The notes under the pieces are model-generated. The model ran no database searches. It saw only the letters and a program-made list of their open reading frames with translations, and was not told where the DNA came from. The position numbers were made by a program, and so were the translations under genes. Positions 1-12,529 of a stretch of DNA of 64,000 bases are shown here, piece after piece. Numbering within the stretch: the stretch's first letter is position 1; every line of letters begins with the position of its first letter. The stretch covers positions 7,198,001-7,262,000 of the forward strand of contig NC_064214.1 of assembly GCF_023101765.2 (NCBI RefSeq). The letters run 5' to 3'. The stretch is from Spodoptera frugiperda. Lineage: Eukaryota; Arthropoda; Insecta; Lepidoptera; Noctuidae.

Positions 1-1490
1 GGAAACGTATAGGTACTGAAAATTATAAGGGATTTTCAGAGTTTGTAGAAATATAATGAAATGTATGAAATAGGAATTTTAAATCAAAGTAACAATTGGG
101 TAGTTTCCTCTGTCAAAAATAAATGATTTCGACTTTTCAATACAATAAAATATTAAAAAATAATCATACTTTCATTCATAGATTTGTTGATCTACTTAAT
201 TTTCGATTTTTTCTAGCAAATTTTCTAAAAATAATTCTGCTATTTGACGTAAAAATCTTAACGTCTTAACGCACTATTTCATACAAAATTAATAGAAAAT
301 ATCGCTTTGGACATTTCTTAAAAGTATTAAATTTGACTAGTAGGGAACTAGCCTATTTAAACACAACCAAATAATAGCACATAAAAAAACAAAACCAGAC
401 ACAAATAGACATTTAATTACTCGTACAACCAAAACAAACAACCTCTCCACATTAAATAACGCAAACCCGACAAGAAAAGGCGGAAAAAATAAACTTGCAA
501 AAATGATCCCAATCCGGGATTCAAACGAGCTTCTAAGGATAGAAAAACAAACAGAAAAATAATGCATTGTTATTAGTAAGGAGAGAGAGAGCTTATAAAA
601 ATTGGGTCAGCTGAGTTGTAATGATTAAGTGAGGAGTATTTATAAATGGAGTGATTGATGATGAGGACGTGAGCTGTTCCTCCGAGAGGGCTGAGAGGAA
701 TGAGGAGCAGGAGTTAAGGGATTCTGATTACGAAATGATTGGTGTGACAGAATTGTCTGTTTTAAATATGGCTTGGGAATGTAAAGGATTTTACGGCTGG
801 GAATGAAAACTTAACGGTTGGACTTATTTGAATGTTAATAATGGATTGCTAACAATGTAACAGTCTTTTAGTGGTATTTGAAAGATTTTCGTCACAATTA
901 AAGACTGAATGCTATAACTAAACTGTGAAATATAATTTAGTAGTAGTTACAGTAGTCGATATCAAGAATAGGTGAAAAGAAGTGGAAGTAACCGTAACAA
1001 AAATATACCCATAAATATATTTTTTTAACTTCAAATCACATTATCACACTATTAAATTAAATGTGAAAGTTTGTTTGTTTGGATATTTGTACGTCAATCA
1101 CACTGAAACTACTGAACGGATTTTGATGAAATTTGATATACAGACAGGGTATGAGCTGACTTGGATGATAGGTTATTTTATCCCACGGAAAAACGGACTG
1201 AGGCTAGTTTTTAATAAACATAACAAAATAAATGATTTTTAAACCTCTGCAAAATCCGCATAAAACATTATTTAAATATAAAATAATAATTCATTTCATT
1301 TTATAAAGCTAAAAGCAGTTTTCAGAAACTAACATAAATTATTTATATGTAGTTCCACAAATAGAAAAACGTAATCGAAAACGCAAACAAAATATAATTG
1401 CATGTGTATTTAAAAGAGAAAATTTATAACCTACATCCCATTCCCATTTTCCAATTATGAACAGAATTCAACATTATATATTTACCTATA
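1..1490. other. gene-free AT-rich stretch
   Basis: No coding region is supported here; the only ORF over 70 codons has no recognisable domain. Positions about 1058-1200 resemble a dispersed lepidopteran repeat in which a GTGAAAGTTTGTTTGTTTG-like head is followed by a stretch meaning 'gaacggattttgatgaaatttg'. A related head appears at about 35928-35990. The rest looks like unique AT-rich DNA. Confidence 0.5.
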
Positions 1491-1492
1491 TA

Positions 1493-1873
1493 CAGGGTGT
1501 AACAAAATACCCATATACATCAAAAAGCACTGAAGAATACAGGTTGAATAGAATCTCTACACAAAGTTTCAGCTTAAAATACGTTTAAAAAAATTATACC
1601 AAATACTTGGTGTCGCATGGTTCTTGATTTTATAAATCATACAAACGTGTCACAACACTACAGGGGTCACTCGCTAATTACGAAACATTTCTTCTGTAAA
1701 TCTGATCGCCTAGTACCTATAATTTTAATTCACATGAAAAAAAAAAACAAAATGGAAAAAATCATAACTCGGTACCATGAAAACCTGAGTTTAAAAAACC
1801 CTCCCCGTATAGTTTGTTATGTTATCTAGAAACCGTGCACTTGATATGTATACCCTCTTTTTGTTACACCGTG
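1493..1873. mobile_element. mariner-type MITE, copy 1
   Basis: A 381-bp non-autonomous DNA element. It is bounded by TA dinucleotides (1491-1492 and 1874-1875) and by inverted ends of about 28 bp: CAGGGTGTAACAAAA at the left and the reverse complement of CACGGTGTAACAAAA at the right. A second, closely similar copy of 390 bp with the same ends is at 13759-14148, which fixes the boundaries. The TA target duplication fits Tc1/mariner-type transposition. Short ORFs shared by the two copies are in non-coding MITE sequence and are not treated as genes. Confidence 0.8.
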
Positions 1874-1875
1874 TA

Positions 1876-3690
1876 TAAATACAACAGCCAACGCAATTTT
1901 AATCAGAGTTCATTAACCTTTCACGTTGGTAAAATTGATCATTACATACATACGCAGTTGTTGTCTAAACAAGTCGTCAGCAATAATACATAACAGGAGT
2001 GCGTGAAATTATTTAATTTGTTACATAACCATTTAAATAATATATTCCGTGCGTGTCACGGAGTTTACAACTTTTGTTTCTCGTGTTGTTTGAAATTCGT
2101 GAGCGATGTTTCCATTAATGGCGATGAGTAAAAATAAATGTGACGCATATACCTTTGAGTATTTGTTAGGAGGTCTATTTATACAGTGTAAAGAAATAAA
2201 GTAATCCAACATTGTCTACTGTTTCATACACTCGATCAAATAAATAAGCAAATAAAACGCAAATAAAGCAAATTAGTTCAACTCTAAATAGCACTGTAGA
2301 TCTGGTAGCTACCAGACTTAATGCCTAGACGATTAGTAATTGTGCTATATATATTATTAGCTACTTCTATAAGTAAGAAGTCAAGTACAACACGTGCCGC
2401 AGGTTCCAACAAAGAAGACTGCAGTGATTAAGTGATGACATAACATAACATCACCATTTTAGTGTTTTATATTGGAAATAGGTCAGCTTTTAGCTACTAT
2501 GTTGCCCATAGGCAACCTATTAACCTATTCAGAGAAAATAAATCATAAGAAATTAAATAAATCTACAATATCACTCGACCGAACCCACAAAACAAAACAA
2601 GTATCTACATTTTAACATTAAATACAAGTAAGAACGTTGCGAACGTACGCCCAAAATCAATTTCCCCGGACTGGCGAGATTATATCCCCTTGAAGCCTCT
2701 TTTAAATTAAAATAAAAAGAGAAAGGGAAATTGTTCACAGGTAAGAAAATTGTGGCCGCAATATGAATCACTTGAAAGGACACCTTTCCGAGCTATTTTC
2801 AGATGGAAATTGTTTTAAGCCTCGCCCATATACATATTGTATTATAATTTATATATTTTCTTCGCTTTTTAGAGCGGTGCTTGTAAAATTGGGATTGTGG
2901 TTAACCAATTTACACTGTATATATATGGCTGCGGCTAGCCTTCTGCCAGCTAGTGTCGGTTACAATGAATTTAGAGTTAAATCTGTAAATCCTAGGGCTT
3001 TAAAGATTTGGTCAATATTTCTGGCTAAGTTTTAGATATTAAGTTTATTGTTTTACTGAACATTGAGTGAGTCTGAGTGATTTTAACTAGTAGATTTGTA
3101 TAGTATAGACTTCAATAAAATGTTTTGGAAGCAAAAGTCTATGTTTTAACATAAACTTTAAACTAAAACAGCATTTACCCAACTTGTAATAGAAAAAGAA
3201 GTTGAACCGAAACCACTGGATCGCTCCCCGAGTCCCAAGCAAACCAAACAGACTATTAATCGCGGCACCACCTCACCAGATTGCACGCTACTGCGTGTAA
3301 ACAAAGTCATTTGTTTCTCGCCCACGCCCGCACTGATTGCGTAATTAGGACGCATGGAAGCAACTGATGAAATCAAGATAATACAAATGCCGTATTTTTA
3401 TCTCCACATTAATCTGAGAAAAGGCTAGTTAATGACTCCGTTGATCAATCAGCTGCGTTAGCTGTTCATTAGAAGGTAGCCTATAATTAAACGAAACCGC
3501 AGCCGTTGGAGTAATGTTACCAGTCTACTCTCCCTAGACTAATGTATGGCGGTCCAGTATAATACACATTGTCTAGAAGATTAAACTCCTAGCCGCAAAT
3601 GACGACTTCAAAATGAAATGAAAGCAACATTTAATTATGGTATGTTTTGTTAAACTTGCCCCACACTACTAGGGTTTGTTTATATATCAA
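1876..3690. other. gene-free stretch
   Basis: No gene or well-defined repeat seen. Short ORFs at 2571-2783, 2763-3035 and 3158-3376 show no family signature, no conserved copy elsewhere in the window and no convincing splice context. Composition is AT-rich. Confidence 0.4.
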
Positions 3691-3829
3691 CACTTAAATT
3701 CCTAATCCCCAAAAGGCCGGCAATACACTTGTAACACCTCTGGTGTTTTGGGTGTCCAAGTGTGGCGACGATTGCTTACCATCAGGTGATCTGTCAGCTC
3801 GTTTACCGGCTTATACCATAAAAAAATAT
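3690..3829 (-). repeat. CATAAAAA-ended retroposon tail
   Basis: A 140-bp 3' fragment of a dispersed family seen many times in the window (for example 41397-41627 and 58470-58712 on this strand orientation, and 14561-14832, 20491-20790 and 56601-56890 in the other). Shared landmarks are CCGGCAATRCACTTGTAACACCTCTGGTGTTT-like text, ATTGCTTACCATCAGGTGATC and a terminal TATACCATAAAAAA. The A-rich end and variable 5' truncation indicate a LINE or SINE-type retroposon. Family name unknown. Confidence 0.7.
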
Positions 3830-5514
3830 CATGGTTATGTAAATAAACTTCATAATAGTGTAAGTACCCATACCAAACTTAGAAGTATGACATAATTTTC
3901 TAATATCAATAAGAATAATTGTTTTGAGTGGAACAAAGGGATGTTACTTGGCAGCCGGTCTCCCAACCACTACGTCAAACTTTTCCCAACGATCTCTAGA
4001 AAGCAATACCCTTGATATAATATTTTATAGATTTAAAATATATAAGGCGTGCTATGGCCGAGTATAAAGAGACGCTCACACGCTCGCACCAGGCCGCGTG
4101 CAGGCACTAGTCTAACACAAAGCCTCGATTCTCTATAAATCACACTTGGTGCTGTATGAAGCAATATTTTTGGCGCGCGAAAGCTTCGCCATATATTTCT
4201 GAAATGTGAATTTTCCAATGAAATTGTACGTTATTTCTATTCTAATGTGGCCATGAATGAAATATATTTACTTGCTTATCTTCTGTACGCGAACATCATA
4301 TTTCTTTTATGAAGGTGGGTTTTTATGAGGGATCGTTTTCAGACGTGAACGTATTTGCTGGGTCTAGATTACTAGATTTTGTTACTAATTGAGATGTATA
4401 ACTAGTATTGAGGCTTTTCTTCGCTGACAAGGTCTATAGAAGTGTATTTATTAGACGAAGTAAAATACAAGTACCCGCTACTTACTACACGTAGTGTTTC
4501 TTTTATCCACACCAAAATTGTCTAGTTTTCAAATACATAACAATTCGTAAATCTTCAATTTTGCAATATAATAAATTGATTTAAAAACCTAAACAATTTT
4601 CACACCATTTCCGTGCAGGTAACAACATTATTACATAAACCCACCAACCCATGTGATCACAGATCCGGGACACGTAATTACATATATTCACGGAATCACA
4701 CAAAGAATCGTTCGGGCTCACACCCAAACCCCGCTGTGTTTAATGATTCACACTTTTTCACAAATCGGGATTCAAAATGTTGAGTTTAAAGGTTCAAAGT
4801 TGATAATGTTAAAACAATTAGGAAACAGGTAGGGCTCGAATTACTTTTGATTAATGAGTTTTAGACAAGTTTAGTGATCGAGTGCGTGGGTTCAGGATGG
4901 TGGCAGCGAGCCGGTTATTATATATGAGGACACGTGTACTACATGTTACGCCGTAGTATGGAATTGCTTGTATGTAATGATGAACGGGAGAGGTTGATAC
5001 ATAAGTTAGAACAATGTTCTTAGTAGTAGCGCGGCGGCTAGTGACGACAGAAGCTACACTACAACTACAACTGTTGGAAATATAATGACAAATATCTATT
5101 TATGTATACCTACAATAAGTAATTCTAAACCTTTTAAAGAATAAAAGGTGTGATTTACGCCAGCCATTGTTTAAAAATAAAATAATAAAACAATCCGTTT
5201 AATGGTAAGCGTTCTGGAACATCGAAAATGATGAAAGCAAAATTATTTTTGCACTTGATTTTAAGGGGTACAAGCCTCTTTAGTCCGAAATAAAATTGAT
5301 GAAAACTCGAGTGGCTACCTTTCTTTGAAGATTTGCTTCTTTTGTTACCATCCTTTGCTTTATTTTGTCTTGCCACAAAAGACCACTGTCCCATTATATA
5401 AAAAGAAGGTACAAAGTCAGCCACAATGGCTTCTACTGAAGTACTTATTCGTGTATTCTAATAGCCGTAGCTGTACAAGATTATGGAGATTACCGTGTAA
5501 TCACTGCTTACAAC
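3830..5514. other. gene-free stretch
   Basis: Mostly AT-rich unique sequence with short ORFs lacking any recognisable domain. No repeat with clear boundaries was identified. Confidence 0.4.
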
Positions 5515-5526
5515 AATTGGAAAACT

Positions 5527-6121
5527 AAATTAATTATTATGTTATCGGCTTACTCACGTAACGTTTTGACGAGGAACTCGACTAGTTTCAAGCCATGCTA
5601 GAGGCTCATATTCATGAGCAGCATTACGCAACACACGACGCGGCGATTGTCGCACTGCTACTGGCGATTCGAGCTACGCGCCCATCGCGCCCTCTTCAAC
5701 AGAGACGGTGGCTGGGCATTACCTCCTGCCTGGAAGCCAAGTCTGCAATCTGCGTCAGCCTACAATGTTGCGGGTCTGGAGTGTGACACAGTGAGCGCGG
5801 TATGTGACACCGTTTTTGCGTCGACCCGAGAATCGAACCCAACACCTGCGCAGCCGCCGGCGAGCGAGTCTAACGAGCCAACATCGTCGCGCGCGCCGGA
5901 TAGTACGCGCGATTCCAGGCAGAGGGCGCGATGGGCGCGTAGCTCGAATCGCCAGTAGCAGTGCGACAATCGCCGCGTCGTGTGTTGCGTAATGCTGCTC
6001 ATGAATATGAGCCTCTAGCATGGCTTGAAACTAGTCGAGTTCCTCGTCAAAACGTTACGTGAGTAAGCCGATAACATAATAATTAATTTAGTATGTCTCA
6101 CGAAAGTTACAATAAAATTAT
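5527..6121 (+). mobile_element. foldback element E1 with 12-bp flanking repeat
   Basis: Two arms of about 168 bp (5528-5695 and 5921-6089) are almost perfect reverse complements, so the element can fold into a long hairpin. The loop of about 225 bp is GC-rich and has, on the minus strand near 5828-5839, a tRNA-like B box (GGTTCGATTCTC). A non-palindromic tail, TATGTCTCACGAAAGTTACAAT followed by AAAAT, is present only at the right end. The 12-mer AATTGGAAAACT flanks the unit at 5515-5526 and 6122-6133. Related copies are at about 6510-6710, 8595-8689, 13523-13726 and 19818-20019. ORFs in the arms are by-products of the palindrome. Confidence 0.8.
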
Positions 6122-6509
6122 AATTGGAAAACTTGAGAACACAAATAAAGCAATTATCGCCATCATAATTAATTTGACGTTAACGAGCATCCTGTACATT
6201 TAGTTCAGACAAATCATTACGAGATTGGACGGAGCTAAGTTGTGGGCGGTAAACAGAGACCAGCGAATTTTCCGTCCACACGAATTCTTGTTCAAACTGG
6301 GAGCTGGAGAGAATTTAAATTTATTTCATCGTTCCTGCGTACTGAGTATTAGTAGTGGGGAGATGGTGGTTACTTGAGTACACTTTACTTGAATATACGG
6401 TCTGGAGTAAGTACTTGTGCATTACCTTATAATGGTTTATGTAGATCAATGGAAATTTTCAGTGAGTTTAACAAATGTAAATGAAGATGAAAGTAGACTT
6501 GTGATGTTT

Positions 6510-6710
6510 ATATTATAAGTTTCGTGAGACATATTAAATTAATTATTATAGTTATCGGCTTACTTACGTAACTGTTTGACGAGGAACTCGACTAGTTTCA
6601 AGTCATGCTAGAAGCTCATACTTATTAGTGTCAACGCGACAATCGCCGCACCGTGATGACTTGAAACTAGTCGAGTTCCTTGTAAAACAGTTACGTGTGT
6701 TAGCCGTAAA
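6510..6710 (-). mobile_element. foldback element E2
   Basis: A shorter, diverged copy of the 5527-6121 family in the opposite orientation. The left side carries the tail TTTCGTGAGACATATTAAATT, followed by the arm GTTATCGGCTTACTTACGTAA. The complementary arm ends near 6708. The loop is nearly lost. Boundaries are approximate and no flanking direct repeat was found. Confidence 0.65.
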
Positions 6711-8130
6711 AAACAATTAACACAGGTGATATTTTTAGTACTAACCATTAACACTGTATATTATGTCCTGTACGGCCCGGATGATACAACATACCCACCT
6801 CACTGTAGTTGTTATTTACATGACTTAGTTTAATATTTTTCTAGTCAAGAAAACCTGTCCTTCGCAAGGCGACAATCAATTAATAGTACTATTTAGCTTT
6901 AGCAAAACTACAAATCTTCTACAAATAATTCTCAGTCCAGACTCCCAGCCTGGGTCCTCGTCGTCTGGAACTTAAAGTACTCAGAACTTCTGGGGAATTT
7001 ACATTTTCAATGCGAAATTATGTCTCCCGATGTCTCGGAATAAACGGAGACAGCACTTATGCAAAAATAACCAGCAACTAAGTACTTGTAGCGACTATTA
7101 GTGAGCTCACTGATTGACTTTTAAAACTGTTACCGAAGTTTCCAGTACTTTTCGTTCGTTCGTTTCTGATTCGAAGAGCTGAGCGCTCATCCATTGGAAA
7201 TTATTTCATTTTGTTCTCACAATCTGTAATTAAGCGGTTGAATTGTTGGATTTTAACGTCTGTACGTACTTTTTGGATAGCTATCCAGAAATGGAGTTAC
7301 TAGTTACCTATAATGTTTTTGGTGGTTGAAATGAGCTACTGGTTTCACTATTGGAGCGACAGACAGGTATATTGGATTCTGTTGGAATCTTAACTTTATT
7401 TTAAACTATAAGATATACTACCTTTTTTGAGGGCGGAGAATTATCCAATAACTTCTCAGCTCTCGCAGCTCCGGGTCGGCATCAGCACTACTCGGCCTCA
7501 TCTATGGCCTGTGGTGGATATCATCATCATCATCATCAGCCTGTTCTCGTCCACTGCTGGGCATACGCCACTGAAGTCGATCTTCAGTGGTGGATATGCG
7601 ATAATTAAATATAATAACAAGTACTTGTAATGTACTTACGAGTAAGACACATATTGACATTAAATTATCAAGTTATTCGTAAAGTCTATTCAAATTATTT
7701 TAGGAGCAAAGCTTTATCAAACAACAACAAACAAACACTGTACAAATACCCTGAAACATCACTTAAAATAACTTAATGAAGAAAACAAGTTCTCGTGAAA
7801 GCACTAAGAAAGAATGCAAGTTGTCCAAAGTTGGCGCTGGTAGTACATTGTGGGGTGCTAAGTATTTTACTTGTCATAACTTGTTACCAACTTCTAAGGC
7901 TGCTTCAATAACATGTTTTTGTTGATTTTTCAATTGTTTCACAAGTTTTCGAGTCTGCTTTATGTTGTATTTTCTATTATGTTTTCGTTCAGGTTTAATT
8001 TAAAGACTTGACTAAAGAGACATCATACATCAACAACCTATAAGTGGCCACTGGTGACCAATGTAATGGCCTCTTCTTGCACGGAAAAGGTTTGAGCATT
8101 TATCCACGCTTGCTCAATGCGGGTTTCACT
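6711..8130. other. gene-free stretch with a retroposon-like scrap
   Basis: Around 7500-7570 a CATCATCATCATCATCAGCC run followed by a CTGTTCTCGTCCACTGCTGG-like stretch matches a widespread lepidopteran repeat end. The short ORF at 7427-7630 lies over this scrap. No gene is supported in the remainder. Confidence 0.45.
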
Positions 8131-8132
8131 CC

Positions 8133-8185
8133 TTAGTATCATCGGGTCGAATCGTCCCATTTGTGCTGAAGAATGTCTATGCCAA
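8133..8185 (+). repeat. degenerate CATAAAAA-family fragment
   Basis: About 50 bp resembles the distal part of the retroposon family at 14561-14832: 'GTATCAT..GGTCGAATCGTCCCATTTGTGCTGAAGAATG' in place of the usual 'GTATCAC..GGTCGAGCCGGCCCATTCGTGCCGAAGCATG'. Strongly decayed. Confidence 0.4.
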
Positions 8186-8594
8186 ACATAAAATTTATTG
8201 GTATGTAAATAATCTTAGTACATAATAACTTAGAAATGACATTTTGGTACTTTGTCGTTAGTAGGTTTTAAAACCGCGCCGTCATGCATGAAACAATGGC
8301 ATCTTAGACCAGGCCACCACGACGAATGTATAAATATATATAATGTAGGCATATCACGTACAAATACATAGGTTCAAGATTGAGATGTTTCTAGAACTGT
8401 TAGAATTAGAAACAATAATATGGGATCGATAATAACCGCTATGTTTAGTTTCCTAGGATTAGCATAAAGGGTCCCTGTGTCTCAAACTCAGTCTCAGAAC
8501 TTTGCATAAATTTGTATTAATATCGACCTTTATAAGTGAATACAATAACAATAACTATTCGTCTCTATATTAAAATCTTTTAATTGTGTTTGTA

Positions 8595-8689
8595 TTATAA
8601 CTTTTGTGAGACATACTCAATTAATTATTATGTAGTATAGCTTGAAACTAGTCGAATTCCTCGTCAAATAATTACGTGAGTAAGCCGAA
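8595..8689 (-). mobile_element. foldback element E3 (half copy)
   Basis: The tail ATAACTTTTGTGAGACATACTC and a single arm (CTTGAAACTAGTCGAATTCC through GTGAGTAAGCCG) of the foldback family remain; the second arm is mostly absent. Probably an internal deletion derivative. Confidence 0.55.
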
Positions 8690-8961
8690 AATAAACAAAT
8701 AAAATATCTTGATAATAATTAATCTCTCCATTGTCTTTGAAATACTCAATGAAAACTTTAAAGTATAACTAAATTGGTTAGTACTCTTTAAGCCCCGTTC
8801 CGCGTTGTAACACAAAACCTATGTGTAGTAAAAAATACTACAGAAATAGTTGCTAATGTACAAACTATTCAAGTCCTAAATCAACGGTTTCCAATCGGCA
8901 GTCCGCAGACACCAAGATATGGTTTGATATATAAAAAAATAAAGAACACGACACGTACTTT

Positions 8962-9022
8962 GACGTTCAAAAGTGCCTTCCTGGTCTATTTGAAATAAAT
9001 GATTTTGACTTTTGACTTGAAA
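8962..9022 (+). repeat. LINE 3' tail fragment
   Basis: The stretch reading GACGTTCAAAAGTGCCTTCC, then TGGTC and AAATAAATGATTTTGACTTT, recurs reversed at about 50867-50935. The AATAAA followed by a short TTTTGACTTTTGAC tail is characteristic of non-LTR element 3' ends with microsatellite tails. Confidence 0.55.
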
Positions 9023-10504
9023 CCCATAAAGAGGTTAAATCTCGAGTTAAACTTATGTCAAAAAAGACAACTGAGAGGGACAATTGATTTCTATTGCTGG
9101 CCACTTTTATGAGAACGAACCCCACAACTTTGGAGAAAACCTTAGAAGGGGATCTCATGAAAAAAGCAATAAATAGTAATAGTGGTTTCTACCTTAACCA
9201 GAATGATATAAAAGTGGTGGAACCCCTGGTCCTAAATAATTCCTATCTACTAAATTGTGACAATAAAACGACATATAAATCACACAAAGAAAATCCAGTT
9301 ACAAGAAAATAAGTCCGTCCTACGGTTACACCGTGCTAAATTGATTTCGCGGATTCCAGACGGCCCCTGCAATAATTTTCAATACACTTTATTTCGTGTG
9401 ATTTTTTATGGGAGGCCATAATCGTGTTATTGTGAGTGACCACCGCATGACGTATGTGTTCGGTGTGATTGATGCCCGAGATTTTTCACTGTCCCTTGAT
9501 CTTGGTGTATTCACTTTGCTTTATCCGGACTTATGTCGGGAAATATTTTGTTTTGTTGTCTTTTAGCTTTTATTTACTCAGAAAATTATGTTAATGTCTT
9601 AAGAAGTTAGGGTTCCAGGAGTTATTATATTGCTTTTATTTCACATGGATATAATTTAAATTTATATAACTTGAGATGAAAAAATAAATAGTTATTAGCC
9701 ACTTACCACATAGGAAGTTCTACATAATTATAATTGACATAATAATTCTTCATTTGGATCCAAATGGCAAAATATGATATCGAATATTAATTACTCTTAA
9801 GTTCAATGCGAAGTTTGTTAGGACACTAAATAAAAGAGCTAGATAACAAAAAACCATTCCGAAAACATAATCTCGACTAGACAAGACCTCAATAACCGAA
9901 AAGCAAAAGTCAATATCTCTACAAAATGCCAATTTCCTGTCATCCGTTTGTCTCAGCTCCCAAAATGTTTTTGAGCCTAGATTGTGAAGAAAAAAAAGAA
10001 TAACTAAATTGTTTTTTCACAATGTTGGCAACATCTGTATTGAAAACGTAACGACACAATATCCGGTAGACTCCCGATATTAATCTTTTAGTACTTCCTT
10101 TTTCTTAGGAAAAAAATATGTTTTAATATCTTAGGAAATAGGTAACGTTACTTCAGAGTCACAGTATTGTTCAGTATAAGGACATTTTCAGGAGAAAGAT
10201 AAGTAAAAACAAATCACCGGAACTATTAATGTCGTTCGAAACCTACCTACGGCAAAAACCAATGTGACTTTTTCCGAGTTAAATGTACTTTCTAAGATTA
10301 TTTAGAAACCAATGACAAACCGTGAAGTAAAACATCGTGAGTAAACCTGGGAATATAATGTCTTATTATAAGTTTGAAATCGCCATTTTGTAAGCGTGGT
10401 GATTAATGTTCAAACCTTCTCCGTGAGAACTATGTGTACTTTATAATTACGCCATTAATCTAATGAAAATACCACTGATAGGGCCCAGTAGGCCTAAAGC
10501 TTGA
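9023..10504. other. gene-free stretch
   Basis: ORFs at 9094-9312 and 9750-9932 have no recognisable domain. No repeat with defined ends was seen. Confidence 0.4.
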
Positions 10505-10648
10505 TTTTAAACTGCGGACTACCTAGCGGGTTTACCGGGGTCGAAAAGCAGGAGTAGGAACTGGGTGTTTTTAGTCAGTAAGTGTCTGACACTCTCTCTC
10601 GTCTCGCTCAAGGCAGGAGAAGTCATTAGATGATTTTTCCGTCTTAAA
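10505..10648 (+). repeat. R1-like LINE 3' UTR fragment
   Basis: Contains the order GCGGACTACCTAGCGGGTTTACC, a CGAAAAGCAGGAGTAGGAAC stretch, TTTTTAGTCAGTAAG, then GGAGAAGTCATTAGATGATTTTTCC. The same order is seen in the longer element at 52889-53690, where it is joined to a zinc-knuckle coding region. The poly(A) end is decayed. Confidence 0.65.
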
Positions 10649-11755
10649 AATTAAAGACTAATGAATATGTATGTTACAGAAAATTTTAAATGAATACAAA
10701 TTTAAGCTAAACAATTTCCCATTAAGCATAATCAACAAAACAATAAGCCATTTCATTAATATGAAAATACAAACACATTTTGAAAAACCTTTGATCAGCG
10801 TCGATAAAGCTAGGTTACACTTTATATAAAGTAAATATTTCCAAATAGGTACCCAGTGTTATCGCTGAAACAGCTGCCAAATCTAAATTCATGCAGTGAC
10901 CTTTCCTGAAACCGCCTGTAAAGTCATTAACCTAGTCGGTCATTGACCTGAGGCTTCAACTTTATGCTGTATACAGAAGTTTCATTAAACTATTCTTACA
11001 GTAAAAATATTATACAGTGTTTTATATCTAGAAAAAGGAGTAATTTGGGGTTTTCACAGACCTCTCCGAAAATAAGAAACCTTTAAGTTAAATGACATTG
11101 TTGTCACTAATATATAAGTGATACCTGGCAGAATAGGTAAGGGGTTAGTGTTCCTACACTAACTCACTAAGAGGAAGGAACAGGAGTTCCTTCACGGTAA
11201 CTAACTCTTAGTAGAGAGATGGTTTAGGGAGTACACAATACATAAAAATAATCAACAACCCTTCTAACCCAAATACAGAAGTTTCTCTAGAAGCAATAGC
11301 ATGTAACTATTCCTGTATTTCTTTACGAAAAAATAAAACAAATATCATTAGGAAAACGGAAGTGAGCAATGGCTTTTTCCTGTCGCTCTACATAAATATG
11401 TATGTTGGCAGCACTGCGTAATGTAGGCATTACGTAGTGCCAACTGAAATATACTGGCTACTATGTTGTATTGAAATTCAGTGCGTCTCTTAAGTATAGA
11501 AAATGTTACAGACTAGGTTTTATTGTAGCTATGAATTCTTTGGTGGTTTTATGTTTAGAAGAAATTGTTTTGTACCTGGATAAACCAAGTATTGATTTAA
11601 AACTATGGCGTTTTAAATAGGGTCAATATTATTTTTTAGCTTTTGAAAAAATAACGTAAATAAAGGCAATTAACAGTAAAGTTAACCAAAATGGACTTAA
11701 AACAATAATGGGATTGATCTGAATAGTCTATTTTATTGACACGTCATAATTTTAT
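10649..11755. other. gene-free stretch
   Basis: AT-rich. A small imperfect hairpin (GCACTGCGTAATG against CATTACGTAGTGC) lies at 11410-11440. No other structure was found. Confidence 0.35.
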
Positions 11756-11928
11756 TTTACCACACTCTAACATTTTCTCCTGTGCAATGAGTGCGTTTTC
11801 AAACATGTAATTTCGCATACATATGACACCCAGACCTGAAACAACAATTTGTAGATCACAAAAAGTGTTGCTCCGAGCTTGAACCGAATCCGTTACACGT
11901 TGCACCACTGTGCAATCTGCATAGAACT
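11756..11928 (-). repeat. tRNA-derived SINE, decayed
   Basis: Reverse-strand copy of the SINE best seen at 54633-54820: tail (CACAGGAGAAAAT region), GTTTGTAAACGCACCCACGA-like text, GTCATATGTATG, GAAACAACAATTTG complement and a damaged B box. Many substitutions indicate an old insertion. Confidence 0.65.
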
Positions 11929-12529
11929 TCCGTATAGAAAATAAGACTACCAATTTAATACCGGCTGGTTGCAATTCTGATCAGAGCCATGTATTTTCGT
12001 GTCGGGCTGGATAAACCCGTTTTGCAAATTGTGCCACAAACGATCCCATATCCCTCAGCTAAGATTGAACTTTATACCATTTTCTCCCATGACCAATATC
12101 AGGGCAACCCATACTTTTAAGTAGATTTCCGTAAAGCCCTATAATATCTCGATCAAGGAGTACACTTACCAACAAACTGCAATAGGTCGATCAGCACTAA
12201 AACGATGTAAGTGGCGTGTGCGTTCATATTTAACGTAACTTTATACGTTACGTAAATACTTCTAATACTCTTGGAGCAAATATCGCTACACTAAGTCACC
12301 ATGATAAAAGAGAGGGGCAGTAAACCCAGTCATTTAAAATTTGATAAAATGTCAGTTACTTTAGGTGAAAATGCTCAATAATTAAGTCTGAGCATCAAAA
12401 ACATCAATCAACATAGTCAACTTGCTAATGATCATTATTGAGAAGATAGCATTGGTGAAGTCATAATTAAGAAGCTTCTGGTAGAGCACTGCTTGCAGAA
12501 CTGATGAAATCATGTCAAACTTACACACA

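Noticed and set aside
5595..6021. Overlapping ORFs of 63-114 codons on both strands
   Set aside because: They lie in the arms and loop of the foldback element; the two arms give identical peptides on opposite strands, as expected of a palindrome, and no domain is visible.
7500..7570. CAT trinucleotide microsatellite as a functional repeat
   Set aside because: It is part of a widespread moth repeat end (followed by GTCCACTGCTGGGCATA) rather than an independent feature.
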